NCBI GenBank assembly: GCA_037976565.1
Contig: CP137671.1
Span: 17,698,982-17,762,981, forward strand
Direction of reading: 5' to 3'
Length of the DNA stretch: 64,000 bases
From: Mesocentrotus franciscanus
Lineage: Eukaryota > Echinodermata > Echinoidea > Camarodonta > Strongylocentrotidae
In this document: positions 43,301 through 57,200 of the stretch, piece by piece
Layout of the letters: each line of letters starts with the position of its first letter
How positions within the stretch are numbered: the first letter of the stretch is position 1
Notes under the pieces: model-generated
What the model was told of the DNA's origin: nothing
The model's database searches: none
The model's input: only the letters and a program-made list of their open reading frames with translations
Translations under genes and position numbers: made by a program

Positions 43301-46017
43301 CGGTTTGAGCCATAAAAAACTGCTCGGAGTGTGAACCCTCGCAAACCGTTCCTCAAGACCCGTTCCTCTGGAGCGGTCTAACTAAGACCACTTTCAAAGT
43401 GAGTGAGAACGGGGTCTTAGACTACATTATATTGTAAAAACCTAGAGTATTTGATTTATCTAGATAATGAATAGCAAATGGTGAATTTGGCTAGACCCAT
43501 ACATGTACAGTACATACAGTTTTATTTTGGTATAAAATCACATTTCTTATTACCTAAAAACAATCATACAATTTGGCTTTTGTAAATGGGCATTGATTCA
43601 ATACAGGTCAGGGCCCTGTTTCAAAAGATTTGTTACGTTATCAATAACAAATGCTAAATTTCTATGACAAATCTGTTCTCGACCAATCAAATGCCACATT
43701 TTCAGTAGCTTTTCACAGTTATTGTACTTTGTTATTGATAACAAGTTTTATGAAAGTTTGAAACGGGGCCCAGGTTGTACTGTGTATTCTACATATAAAT
43801 GTAAATGTAGGTCATTTTGTTAGCATTGTAAATTGTATAAATGTAGTTTGACATTTTTAGCATTTTTAGACAAGATTCTGTACATGTACACCCTTACACC
43901 CTGTACATGTATGTACATGTACACATTATTATTCAAAGCAGGAGGCTGTATACAGGCAACATGGCTTTCATTCTCCTACAAGAGGGCAGAAACATATTTC
44001 TTCTTTTATTTCTGAACCTTGCTTGGGATTTCCCATTTTCACAGCCATTGCATACTATGTTCACATGAATATCCCCATACTTGTAGAAAACCCATACGGT
44101 GGATTATCGTCGCTTACTGAGAATCCTGTGCTGACCGGGAGTTCCTACAGCTGTACACAAACCACAGATCGAAACCACGTTTGAAATCCTACTGAAGATA
44201 TACATGTACCTGTAAATACCAGTTCTTTTGCAATTCCTGCATGAAATTAGAAATAAGGTACATGTACATGTAGTACAGGAAGAGATAAATATACACAGTA
44301 GCGGGAAGCACTTTTACGCTGGAATTCATAAAGAGCTTTGCTCCCGAAAGCTGAAAAAGGAGGGAAATATTAAGTTCTTCCACAAGGAAATCTCTAATGT
44401 ACATGTACCATGTGTAGCGTAGAAGAATGCCTCATAGACTACATTGTACACGTATTGTAACCATTAATAATTCAGCTTCTGTTTTTGATTGGCAAGCACA
44501 GTCAAACCTGTCAAGGAAGGCCGCCCTAGGGAAACATTTTTGGAAGCAGGCCACTGCACACAGGTGGCCTTTCTAGACCGGTTCTACAACACACTGTTGG
44601 CAAAAGAACTGGATTGCAAAAGAACTGGTATCTACAGGTATTTTTTCATTAGGATTTCAAACGTGGTTTGTGTAGGAACTCCCGATCGGTCGGCGCAGGA
44701 TTCCCAGTAATTGACGATAATCCACCGCAAGGGTTTTCTTCAAGTATGAGAAAATTCGTTTGAACACAGGTCCATGTATAAATGCCAAGGCTGTGAAAAT
44801 GGGAAATCCCAAGCAAGGTTCGAAAAAAAAGAAATGCATCTCTGCCGTCTCATGAATGAAAGCCATGGAGCCTGTACACGGCCTCCTGTTTTGTGTAATA
44901 AACATACATGTCAATGTACAGCATCTTGTCTTTGATAGAAATGTCAAACTACATTTATGCACTATAGCCAGGTCACCTTTATAGAGAAGTGGCCACTAAA
45001 GACAGGTTTGACTGTGTTGTATTGCCAACGAGTAGCATCCAGCTTTCCAGTGGATAGTCGGCTCTCAATTCTGCCGATTGAGTCAGAAAAAATGTTGGAA
45101 GAGGAAATTGTGCAAAGACAAAAGAATAACCGCTGTTGTCATAGATATTCCGCAATTTGCTTCTGTATATGGGTTTTTTTAATGAAAGGCTTGTCTTCTC
45201 TTTTGCCTTTTTAGTTCAAGTTTAGACAAGTATGCCCCACCAAAGCCGCAAATGGACCCGCCTACATGTTGCAGCAAGACCATATTGGTATTTGGGTCGC
45301 AAGGTAGCGATTCATGTCCAGGGTTCTTTGCTCGACATGCCTGCCAAAATCCCCTTTCAGCCGTTGTTTTGTTATGCTGCCGACGGTATATGCAATAGGA
45401 AGCCGTAGGAAGCCTGTCCAAAGGCCACTAGTACAAAGTCCCAAAATAACTAAACGTAGTGCAGATCTAGGTAAATTTGGTATAAATAGGAGTGGGCGAA
45501 TGGAGTTGAGCTAGTATTTCATTTGGTAGGCCAGCGAGAGAGAACGTAAACATAAATATTCCTGGGTGTCTGAGCTTTGGGTGATCTGGATTACTACTAG
45601 CTGCAGATGAGTCTCTGGTATTTTGTGTGAATTTTGTGTGTGGGCTTTATTGCAGCAAGGTAATTGTCTCTTTATTTGTTATTTCTTCTTTTTTTCTTTC
45701 TCTCTCTCCTTTGAACATTACCAGCATTTTCTTTCCTTTTTTTTTAATACTGTACCTCTTCTGTCTCCTTCATCTATTCATCTATTCATCTGTCATTTTT
45801 CATGTTTTTGTCTCTCTCTCTCTCTCTCTCTCTTTCTCTTTATTTCTCTTTCTTTCTCTTTCTTTCTCTTTCTTTCTCTTTCTTTCTATTTCTCTAGCTC
45901 TCTCTCTCTTCTCCTCTCTCTCTCTCTTTCTTTCTCTTTCTCTAGCTCTCCCTCCCCCTCTCTCTCTCTCTCTCTCTTTCTCTCTTTCTTTCTCTAGCTC
46001 TATCTCCCCTCTCTCTC

Positions 46018-46052
<35 letters not shown>

Positions 46053-49000
46053 GTACAACTGTAGCCAACCCACATCCTGTTGATCTCTGTCACTTTAATC
46101 CAAAAAGATTTTTTTTTTTCCTCTCATTTTCTCTTCCTGCTTTGCTAATTTTCCTTTTTTAAATCACTTCCTTTGAAGGTATCCGACTCTGTCAGTCTTC
46201 GTGGTGTAACAGTTTTATTTTACCCAGCCATCTTTACTCGCTCTCTCTCTCACACACTCTATCACTCTTTCACTCATTCACTCACTCACTTTAACGTATT
46301 CTGATTTATAAGTTATATTGAGTGAACTCAGCTGTGTGGTTGTTAGTACATACATGTATATCGTCGCGCGAGTGGCAGAAGGGCGTAAGCGCGCGAGCGA
46401 CTCGAAATCTACTTTTCGAATTATTTGCATTTAAAGATATGTTTTATATTTAAACTACTTTCCGTGCCGAAAATTGGTTTAAAACTTGAGAGACTAATAG
46501 AAATGTTATAGTAGAACACGGCCACAATTTTTTTCCGGAAATAAGTCAGTTTTATAAAAAGTTTGAGGCGATATAGTGCTAACACCCTTTTGCTTAGCGC
46601 TTCATTGTTTACCTGAAATTCGAGCTAACGCCCTTCTGCCACCCGCACGACGATTTATATATATTATATATATTTCCAAGTAATCGAGTACACCTTTATT
46701 ATTTTATAAAACAACAACTGCATAGTGACAATTTGCATAATTTTTAAAAAATTCAATGCATTATATCTGTAGATGTAATGAAGGCTCATTAATATTCAAA
46801 ACATAAAGCCAGTCTTTATGTTTAGTGGGTACTTCCCCTTAAATGATTTTAACATACCCTGTACATGTATTTGTATTTCACATGTACCGGTACTGGGGGG
46901 TGTTTCACAAAGACTAAGATTGACTTTAAGTTGGACTTAAGTATAACAGGCCGTTCATGCCATTGGTTGCTATCCCAATTGCTCTCTAAATTATAATCTT
47001 TAGATCATATTTTTTCCTTCAATAATGAATTATCAAAAAATGTAAGTTTTGTAGATTTTTTACAGTTGATTTGTACATCCCTTGAGAGACCAATGCCAGT
47101 AAATAATGATAGCAAATAGGGACTCAAATAATGGCATGAACGGCCTGTTATACTTAAGTCCAACTTAAAGTCGATCTTAGTCTTTGTGAAACACCCTGTA
47201 CATGTACGGTAGGTCTTCATTGTGACCTTTTCCCTGCATTTTCATCCAGTACCGTTTCTAAGCTTATACTGTGCTGTTTTCCAGTGTTTACATGTACATA
47301 GTTACATTTACGTGTTCAACAAATTTATGACTACAGTTCAATTGGATGCCTGGAGGAAGAACGTACTCTTGATTCAACAGTCCAATGTTTTCAAAACCAG
47401 AGAGTGATTTATAGTCTTTAGTTCCTGCATATGATCTACGTATGTAGCTTAAAGCTAGTTTGGAAATAGAGACTCATTTTGAAAAGTAGAATATTTGACA
47501 TTCATGTTTACCGTGCATGGAAATCTCTAATCTTTATATATTGATTGTGGTTTTACTGTAGGCCTTTTTTCTACGCCTGCAATGAACATTTACAATTATC
47601 ATTCAGTTGCTACAGTAAATACATGTACTGTACTGTGTTTTTATCTAACAGTGTAAAAGTAAAGCTGTTGAATTTTCACATACATGTACATTTACATGTA
47701 ATTGCCTGCATTCTACTACAATTTAAACCCAACACTGGGCTTTTAGCTTTGTTAAAAATTGGGTTTACCGGTATCGGTAAGAGGAAGTTAGTTTGAGGTG
47801 TAAGTTTAGCCCTTGGCCGGGTTAACGGAATTACAAGAATAAGGATCCTGTGTCCTGGTACAGGTCTCAGTGCATACTGTACATGTAATGTTCTTGTAGG
47901 TCCGGAAATAATGGTACATTAATTACATGACTCTGTATTAAAGTGAAACTCTCCTGAGTCTGAAGACTGTGCGTCGTCCACCCACGAGAATCCTATTTTA
48001 GTTGAATACAGTATGTATGTATGTCTGTGGTTACAAAACCTTCGGCCGTAAACAAACCGAAGATACAAAACTACTTTTATTTACAATATTAACACAATAT
48101 TTAATAGAAAGAATCGTAGTGTTGCCACTGGTGATGCTGCTGATTGTTTTGTTTGTTTGTCGACTTGCAATTCCATAAAATGCTTGATTGGACTCAGACT
48201 ACCATCATTTGCCTATTCTTGATCGGGTTGGAATGTTGTTGAACACTACTTGTAATGTGGGGAATGTTGTGATCCAAACATACCTGAAGTTGCGTGTACG
48301 GGACTGATAACAATCGTTATCTGACTGAAAGGCAAGTGTTGTTCTTTTCGCCTAGCTGACCACCCAATCCTGGTTTGGATGAGTTCTATATTACATAATG
48401 GTTTCTTTGCATTAGTCAGATCTTAACCTCACATTAGCTTGAATAAACAGTAACCTATCATAAGCTACAGTCTAAAGAATGAGTGCTTTAATCATGTGGT
48501 TTTACAACCGCTAGAGGGTACTTCTTTTTCCAGATTCAACACTTTTCATTTTGTATCAAAATCTGATTTGCCATGTTGTGTAGCTCTTTGGTAATTGTTT
48601 GTCTCTTGTTGCCCCCTGCAGGAATACATACTCTCTCTGTGTTCGGACAGAAGAATCGAAGAAGGCTACATACCGCATACCCTCGCCATGCTGGATGGAC
48701 GCATCCCACAGCTGGAGTACGACTCTGGCGCCGTGATCGAGCAGGTTCCTGGAGACAAGCTACGGATACAGGGCCGAGATGAGAACATTATGAGAGCGCT
48801 GTCACTGATCTCAGTGAAGACGAACGGTCAACCTCACTACTCAGAGAACGGTGCAATACGTGTAAGGAGGGAACCCTCCAAAACAATTACTGCCACTTCA
48901 AGGACAGACTACAGCGATTCCAGTCATTCCACCAGGGAGGAGGATGAAGTGGCCGAGAGATCGAGACCCGTTGCAGTTGAAAACGGGAGTCCAGGAGAGA

Positions 49001-52000
49001 CCCCAAGCAAGGAACTGCAGACTAAAGCTGTACCGTCGCCTTCCTTGTCGACCTCATTGTCATCCTCATCGTCGTCATCAAAATCAAACTCTCAGAACAA
49101 GCATGAGGTCATCATCGCCCTCATGCTCAAGCTTGGCTACTCCCGACAGAGTGTAGAGCATGTCTTGGAACAGATCGGCGACCAGGCCTCAAGCGACGAG
49201 GTCCTGCGGATGCTGGTGAATCTTGGATCACCAAAGATCACTGAAGATAGGGGAATCGATGCCAAGGAAGGAGATGGAGGATCGGGGCGAAAGGATTTTA
49301 GCGATGGAGTCGATGAGTCTGAGGAAACAGATTCAGACCCCCACAGGCCAATCATTATCGATGGGAGCAATGTAGCCATGAGGTAAGTTCCCGCTCTGCT
49401 CCTCCTTAGATAATTTAAGAACAAACAACTGCTCAGAAAACTGATGTTGAATAGGGGATAGGATAAGACGAGCCACAAAATATAAGATGTGTAAATATTG
49501 TGAGGTGAATCGTAATGGATCTTGATAGGGAATAAATCAGTTGTGCCCCCTTCTGCTTGGGAGAGAGAAAAAAGTTAGTGGCTAAACCAAGCTTCCTGGG
49601 GATTCTAGACTATTGATTTTTCAAACTCTTCGGGAAACCACTCTCTGACAGTCCTGAGAATATCTTTGACAGTTTGCTCATCTTCTACTTTGAAACAAAT
49701 TCAATCCGATTCTACGTGTACCTGTAGATTTGATTTTGATCGTAGTCGAGTTTCATATACATGCATTAGACCATACCAAGGTTAGACATCCAATATTTGA
49801 TTTATATTCGCTAGTATAATATTCCCAATCAATTGCATTTCACTCTGGAATTCTTGTACATATAGATTCATATACTGTACATTGTATGTAATGACATATT
49901 TTATTGCAGAGAATTAATTGAAATCATACATATATCTTTATCCAACTGGTTTAATACTTGATTTTCTCGTAGCTATGGAAACTCCAACATCTTTGACTGC
50001 AAGGGAATCCATACAGTGGTGATGTGGTTTCTTCTACGAGGTCATAAGATCATCTACGTCTTTGTACCAAGCTGGAGGAAGGAACAGTCCAAGCCGGAAA
50101 CGCCCATCAAAGGTAAGGGAACAACCTCAAAAATATTGTTATTTCCATCTCCGCATGACGAGGAACAAAGGGGGGTATACAATGTAATAGACGACTTGAG
50201 AGATGAGAGTATGTTTGTAACTTCTTCAAGTGGCTAGGTAAAATTTGTAGATAAATTTGACATGTGAATACTAATGAGCTCATTATAAAGTGCAAAGTGC
50301 ATTGGAAATGGGTATGCTTTCAGATATAGTTTTGCAGTTTGTTTATATCCACAATTATGTCAAAATCTACTTATAAATCTAATATATTTTGGAGCTTCTT
50401 TTTTGTATTTGTGCCTATATTTTTGTGGGGCTTACTTTCATTTTGTAAGTGTTATTGGCAGAAATATATTGTAATTATTTGTTTTGTAAACTTTATGGTA
50501 CATGTACATATATTTCCATAGAGAGGAATGGCATAAACTGTTAAAATCAATTTATATTTATGAAATATGGGGAAATGCACCCATCGTCCCTGACTCATTT
50601 GTGCAATATTTCTGATTTATCTTTTTGGAATTGACCCAATTTCTTCCTAAATTGCTTATATTTTGAACAAACCATTGATGATTAAGCTTGTGAGTCAGAA
50701 GCAAGCATTAAACTTTGTATAGAGTTGGTGATACATTTCTCATGCCCACACCCTGAGTGGGGTACACATAGCTTGTTGTGACTAGGTACTACTCTTGCGA
50801 ACAATGGGTATTGTTGCCCAGGCCTGGCTGTATTGTGTGCTTTTGGGGAGTGTTCAAGATAGGCATTGTACTGCGCCTGGTCAGGTTATTTTTAGCGGGT
50901 ACTTCCCCTTAATTTGGAAAGGTTTACTCCGGGGGAGGGGGAGGGGAAATTCACTACCTGGATTTAATTTTACCGGACTCATGGGTATTATATTGTCTGA
51001 AACACTGGTACTGGTATCTAATTAAAAAAAAGTAACAAATTTAAGGTCCATTCATATCTACATACATTTATACCTACGTGTAGCTTCAAAGATCCCTTAA
51101 CTCTTCGCGATATCCGATTGAAAGTTGAAACCATCACTTCCTTGTCAAAACATACTGTTTCCTCTTGTCCTGAGTCATTCTGAGTCATCTCTGACTTCAT
51201 TCATGATATCTGATATTTTTGGAAGTAATTTAATGGAAGTAACATTTACCAGACAAAGTGAGACAAAATCGTCGAGGAAGGGATGTTGCTAAGAAAACTT
51301 TGCCAACGTCATGTGATGAAAATCTTACGTCATTCCGTGTCTTAAACTAACAATAGAAGCGATGAAAGGGTTTAAAGATACAATGCAGTCTTATTCATTG
51401 AAATTAAACTATTACATGTACTGTTAACTTGAAATTATGTTCAGTTCTCTTTGGGATTATTGTCAGCAGTTGCCCAAACATGTACCTTTCATAATAGTTA
51501 GGGTGCTTTGAAAGAAAATCGTTGTGATTAATATATCCTGATACAGGCAATTCTTTCAAGATTTTTCAGGTTATGTTTGATATCCTGTTTGATATCCAAG
51601 ATAAAGGAAATCTACTCTTCAAAGAATGTTTTAAAGCTCATACACATGTACAATATTTTCAATGGGAAAGTGAACGGTTATACCCAATATATTCAGCTTT
51701 TGTTTCCCAAGTTTTATATGAAAAAATTATGAGCCTCTTGTTATCATACAACATTTTCTGTTAGAAGAAAGATATCTCCATTACTGTCTCTTAGCCGGTT
51801 TGACTTTTGAAAGCAGTAAGTCCTCTAAAGTTTGAGTGAAATTCAATTCCGAAGTAAGTGGGGGTGGTCTCTCAGGGTGCATTTCCTGTAGATTTTCTTG
51901 GTACCGTACATGATAACAAAGAGGAATCAGACTCCTGGTTGAAAATACTTTGAAAGCATCTGATTGTTAAGCTGAAACCAACATTTTTTTTGTTTTTTTC

Positions 52001-54205
52001 CTTTTTTTTTTTTAATCAATCATTGAGATCCAAATTTTGCAGAAACCACAAAATAGGGAAACAATTTCTCAGGAAATCTTGATAATCAATGGAACTATGA
52101 TATTTCAGGATAAACAATTATCTTTTGTTAGGACTATTCTGTGAAAGTCAATAGAGAACCTTCTAGGTTTGATGAAAGGTTTAACGTTTTTTGTTTTAAT
52201 TGGAATGATATCAGCATAATTTTGTGTGTGCTGTTGTTGCTGCAGCTAAATAGCTAAATCAAAGGTCTTCATATGTATACATATACATGTAAGTGCACAT
52301 ATAAGATTATTTATCAATATCGATAACATTATTAACATTCTTTTTTTTACATTTCCATTTCTGCAGACCAGGAGATCCTGATGGACCTGGAGAAATCCAA
52401 GATTCTCGTCTGGACTCCCTCGCGGAGGGTCAAAGGTCGGCGGATGGTCTGCTACGATGACCGCTACATCCTCAACCTGGCCCACGAGCTGGACGGGATC
52501 GTGGTCTCCAACGACACGTTCCGAGACCTCTGCGCGGAGAAACCGGAGCACCGTAAAGTAGTGGAGGAGCGGCTCCTGATGTATTCGTTTGCCGGTGAAA
52601 AGTAAGTCTTAATAACCAATCCCTTTTCTCTTTCTTTCTCTCTCTGTCTCTGTCTGTTTCTCTCTCTGTTTCTCTCTCTGTTTCTCTCTTTCTCTCTCTG
52701 TTTCTCTCTTTCTCTTTCTCAATCTCCTGTCTTCCTGTTAGTTCTCTTCTCTTCACTTTTGCTTTCATTTTTCAGTATCCGCTTTTTGTCTCATTAGTTG
52801 GTATTATTTCCATCATCACTTTAGTGACTATTAACATGACTTATTGTTTTGTTCTTCACTAAGCAGCAACCCATTGTTTATTGGCAACAATGCAATAGAT
52901 CCAATCCATATTAGTTCTCCAGTATTTCCTCCTATATGACACCGCATCAACTTGTATTGTTTGAAATTACCTTTTTGATGATGATTTCTTCTGTATGGAC
53001 AGAAAATTCGAAGAAAAAAATCACATATATGTTCATGTTGCAGCTGCACGAAAATTAGATACATTAATATCACCTGTTGTTGTTGTTGTTTACTTGGTTT
53101 TTATGGCGCTTTTCATTGATTTAGACTAGTTACTCCAAACGAATTCAATAACAAGTAGTCTTTGTTCAGGCCATCAGAATGCAAGGGGTGTGTGAGAATA
53201 CATTAGCAGTTCATTTGCCTGAATTTGCTCACACTGCATACACTTCACCTTGTTTATAGTTCTAAACTTCTAATAAATGACTTAAAGCCCCACTGCACTA
53301 CTTGTAGCTACTTGCTCTTGCTCCCTCTGTATAGAAAACAATGCCTAAGTGGTGCCCGTTGGTCCCCCTTGATCCTCTTTTTCTTATGTTAGTTGAGAGC
53401 TGAGTTGATGAGATAACCACCTGTCAGTGACCAGCAGGGAGGTCTAATCCCTCCTGGCCAAACTAGTGCAGACAGGCTTTAATTCTTGATATTTGAATAA
53501 ATCATTATGAAAAATGTTTTTTGTCCTATTCAAGTAGTATGATAGATAGAGGAACCATGCACCATATTGAATTGTTCATAATGTAGGCGTGGTGCCACCC
53601 AACAGACGAATCTGTTTCCGTGCCTGAGGCCGATACCTATCATTTTTTTGAATGGGGTCTACGCTTCTTATTGTTATGCAAACAAAGCTTTTTTAAAGCG
53701 AAACCTGGGTGTTTATTATCGTTTTGGTTCCTTCATTCTAAATAAATGTTGGCAACAAAAAACAAACAAATCGTCGTCAGGCACCCAAGTCCATTCTTTG
53801 ACTCTATGGGCTTGTTTCAGTGAAAGAGGAAGTGGAGGGAGTTGCTACAAGAATGCTGGGTGATGATTTCGTTTGACTATGGAATTATTCATCCCAGTAC
53901 TTATCAATCGATATAAAAGATGTTCAGTCATTACGATTACGCATCCAGACCTTTATGTAGCCTTTATCATGTTTAAGATGGACCGTGCGAAATGTAAATA
54001 CAATTGAAATATTTGATTGCTTCATTTACAATAGAGGATTAGTAATCTTTTGTAATTTCTTTTCATTGGTTCTCGCAATGTATGACTAATGATGATTGAT
54101 AGCCTGAAAACGGTTTCACAGGAAGTGGGACATTTCCTATAAATATTGGGATATATAATTTTTCATCTTCATCTCTCACTCTTTCTCTCTCTCTCTCTCT
54201 GTCTC

Positions 54206-54249
<44 letters not shown>

Positions 54250-57200
54250 GCCCCCTTCTCTCTTTTCTCTCTCTCTCTGTTTCTTGCTCTTTTCCATCTT
54301 GTTATGTATATCTCCCCACCCCCTCCCTTACTCTTTTCATAGCTATCCCCTTCTTTTTTATTTTTAGTAATTTTAGGGTACGGGGTATATGAAATTCTGC
54401 GCTTGATCTTGTCATGCGAGATTAGAACAGTCAATACTTTTTTGTGGATGATTTTGAAATAACGTTAGTTTTCAAGTTAAACTTCATTTCAGTGAAAAGA
54501 AACTCCAATCTGTTTTTAACCATGAACTTAGGGGCATGCTAATCCTGGCAGAGTCGCACAAAACTGTAGGCCTAGGTACATGTAGTTGCATGTACATGTA
54601 CGAATAGTTTCACAGGAGATCTCTTTTTTCGGTTTCATACATTTGATAGCTGGACCGTGAACTACATTGTAAACTCACGTGTAGGGTTATAAATCAAAGT
54701 CGGAAGCAATTAGTGTCTAAGATTGATTAAATGGCCACTTGAACCTTGTGGGCATTCAGCGAAACCTTGGACTTCCTCATATTTTTGTATGCAATTTTTG
54801 CAAGGGTTGTCTCTTATCAGTAATACAGTGTTTCCCCTCTGTTTTGCTCTGTTAGTTTATCTGTGTCTGTCTTTGTCCCCCCATCTCTCTCTCTATTTTT
54901 TTCTCTCTCTCTCTCTCTTTTTCTCTTTTCCTTTGTCTTTCTGTCTATGGCCCTGTCCATCTCTCTCATTCTATCTCTTTATGAGTATATCAGTTCATAT
55001 CTCTTTTCCTATCGCTTTGTTATGTTGTGTTTTTTTTTTTTTTGGGGGTGGTCATTTTCATTCTCTTTCTCTGTCATTTTCTTACCCTCATAACTTGTAC
55101 AGAAATCAAATTGTTCTTTGGGTCATAAATATACTGCTCTTATGGGACTGTGTATTGTATGCTTGTCTCTGTTTTCATTATTGTTCGACTCTTGCAGGCT
55201 TGACCTGTTTCTTACAAATACACGTTGTAGATATATCTATTGCTTTAAAAAATTACAAGCAAGAATCGTAGTAGTGCGAAGTAAGGTCTGTTCGTCCACT
55301 CTACACACTTCTGGCAAGGCTCAAAGTCCGCCTGTGAAAGGTCTTACTATGGTAACGAGTAGTCTCTAGTTACAAACCCAATAATATACTGTCAATCAAT
55401 AATGCAGCCTCAATCAAAGACTATTTATTTATAGACAGGGTTCTTGCATTACACACCAAACATAGAACTGGACCAAGCTGTGCTGGCATCTGTCCCCAAC
55501 TTGCCCTGCCATCTCCACTAGCCCAGACTACCAGCCCACCTTTGTTTAAAGTCTGCACTTGCAAGACTACACCTGTACCATTTGCTCGAAGGGAAAGTCC
55601 CCCATTCATCAGTCTATGCCCTAAAGTTCCCCATAGCCATAGGCAAGGGAAGCAAGGCTGTTTAATATATAGTATAGTAAGCAAAACCGGATCTCCAGCC
55701 ACAAGCCCTGCTATGAGTATGATTATGACTGACCTACGAACATCCAAAGGTCACTCTGATAAACAATGATGCTAAATGGTCCATACATATTATCACCAAC
55801 TACATGCATAATAGGAATGCACTTATACTGTACATGTAGAGTTCTGACTTCTGTGTTGAAAAAAATGGTCACTCAAAATTTGTTGAAAAGCAAAAATTGA
55901 GTATTTCATATTACCCACATTTAGGATTATACAGCAGCAAATTACATGTACATGTGCATGTACAGTTTAATTGTGTATTAGGTCTTTATTTAGACCTAGT
56001 CTTTGGTAGCATTCCATTCCACTTATTTACTTACATGTAGTTCTCCGTGATCATTCAACGACAACAATGTTCAGTTCTGGTAGAATATTTATTCTTTGTC
56101 TGGATTTTTTTTTCTTCGTGTTTTTGTCTTCTTCTCCTTAGCGTGTACATTAAAGATATCTTAATGTGTGTTCCCCTGTACATGTAGTCGTGTGCCTAGA
56201 AACTTGAAAGCGCCTTTATGATCAATTGTTTTGTACAAATTAAATCCATGATTGATTTGCCCAGAACTTGTAAGGTATAGAGTGATTTGGACATAAGATA
56301 CAAGGAACTGCATGCAATACTTGACTTTGTGGCATTTGTGCATACTATATTGTCATCTTATAATGATTTTTAATAATGTGTGTAGTAATTCATAGTTTCC
56401 CATTGGAGAAGCTGTAAACCAATGTTAACTTGAGTTTTCTCTGATACTGTGCCTCCACTGTGAGCTTAAAGCAGTGGAGCTCAAAAGTCTCAATGTTAGA
56501 AACTCTGGTTTTAAGACTTGTATAGTTGAGACTGTTATTGCGTTATTGAGACTTGTGATATTAGAATTTGTTTGAGATAATGTAGTTCTCATGAATCTGT
56601 CTGTCTTTTTTTTTTAATCAGGTTCATGCCACCTGATGATCCTCTTGGAAGACATGGTCCAAGTCTGGAGAACTTCCTGCGCAAGACGCCCTCTAAGCCC
56701 AGTCATCAGATGCAACTGTGCCCCTATGGTAAGAAGTGCACCTATGGCAACAAGTGCAAGTACAGCCACCCTGAGAGGAGCAGGAACGTGAAGACCACCA
56801 GTGAAATCCTGGTGGAAAAGGACCGACAGAGGCAGGAACAGAAGCTCAAAGCTGACCTGATGGCGAGGGCACTCAAGACAGAGATGCTCGAGATGCCATG
56901 GGAAAAAGAGGACGGGAGGGGAGGAAGTGCCACAGAACCTCTCCCCAACCAGTTGGGATCGCGGGGTTCTGCAATGTTTCATGGGAGAGCGACTCAGCAG
57001 CAACATGGAGGTGCCGTGACGTTACCCTTGAGTAATCAAACAATGCAGAACAACGGCATGAACACTGTACCTTTGGCTGGTCCGCAGCATATGCAGCAAT
57101 ACCGTATGCACCCTCAGAACTTGCAGTCCATCAACGAGGGCTGGTTGCCTTCGGATGATAGAGTCCCTGCCTTGTATCACCACCACCAGGCAACGGCTCC

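Larger units (their letters stand above)
30500..48000. repeat. Intron 1 region dense in TACATGTA and TACCGGTA palindromes
   Basis: Words such as TACATGTACATGTA recur throughout, with clusters at 30588-30605, 31195-31225, 31880-31900, 33600-33670, 34080-34270, 36350-36372, 41160-41220, 41815-41850 and 42785-42850. TACCGGTA occurs repeatedly in the same interval. Both words are rare before 29.5 kb and after 57 kb. Otherwise the 18.7 kb intron holds only the repeats listed separately and no gene. Confidence 0.75.

Noticed and set aside
42976..43313. Minus-strand ORFs of 78 and 88 aa
   Set aside because: They lie inside the GC-rich Harbinger-like MITE and arise from its internal inverted modules.
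45623..46093. Overlapping ORFs of 97-145 aa on both strands
   Set aside because: Translations of a CT/GA microsatellite.
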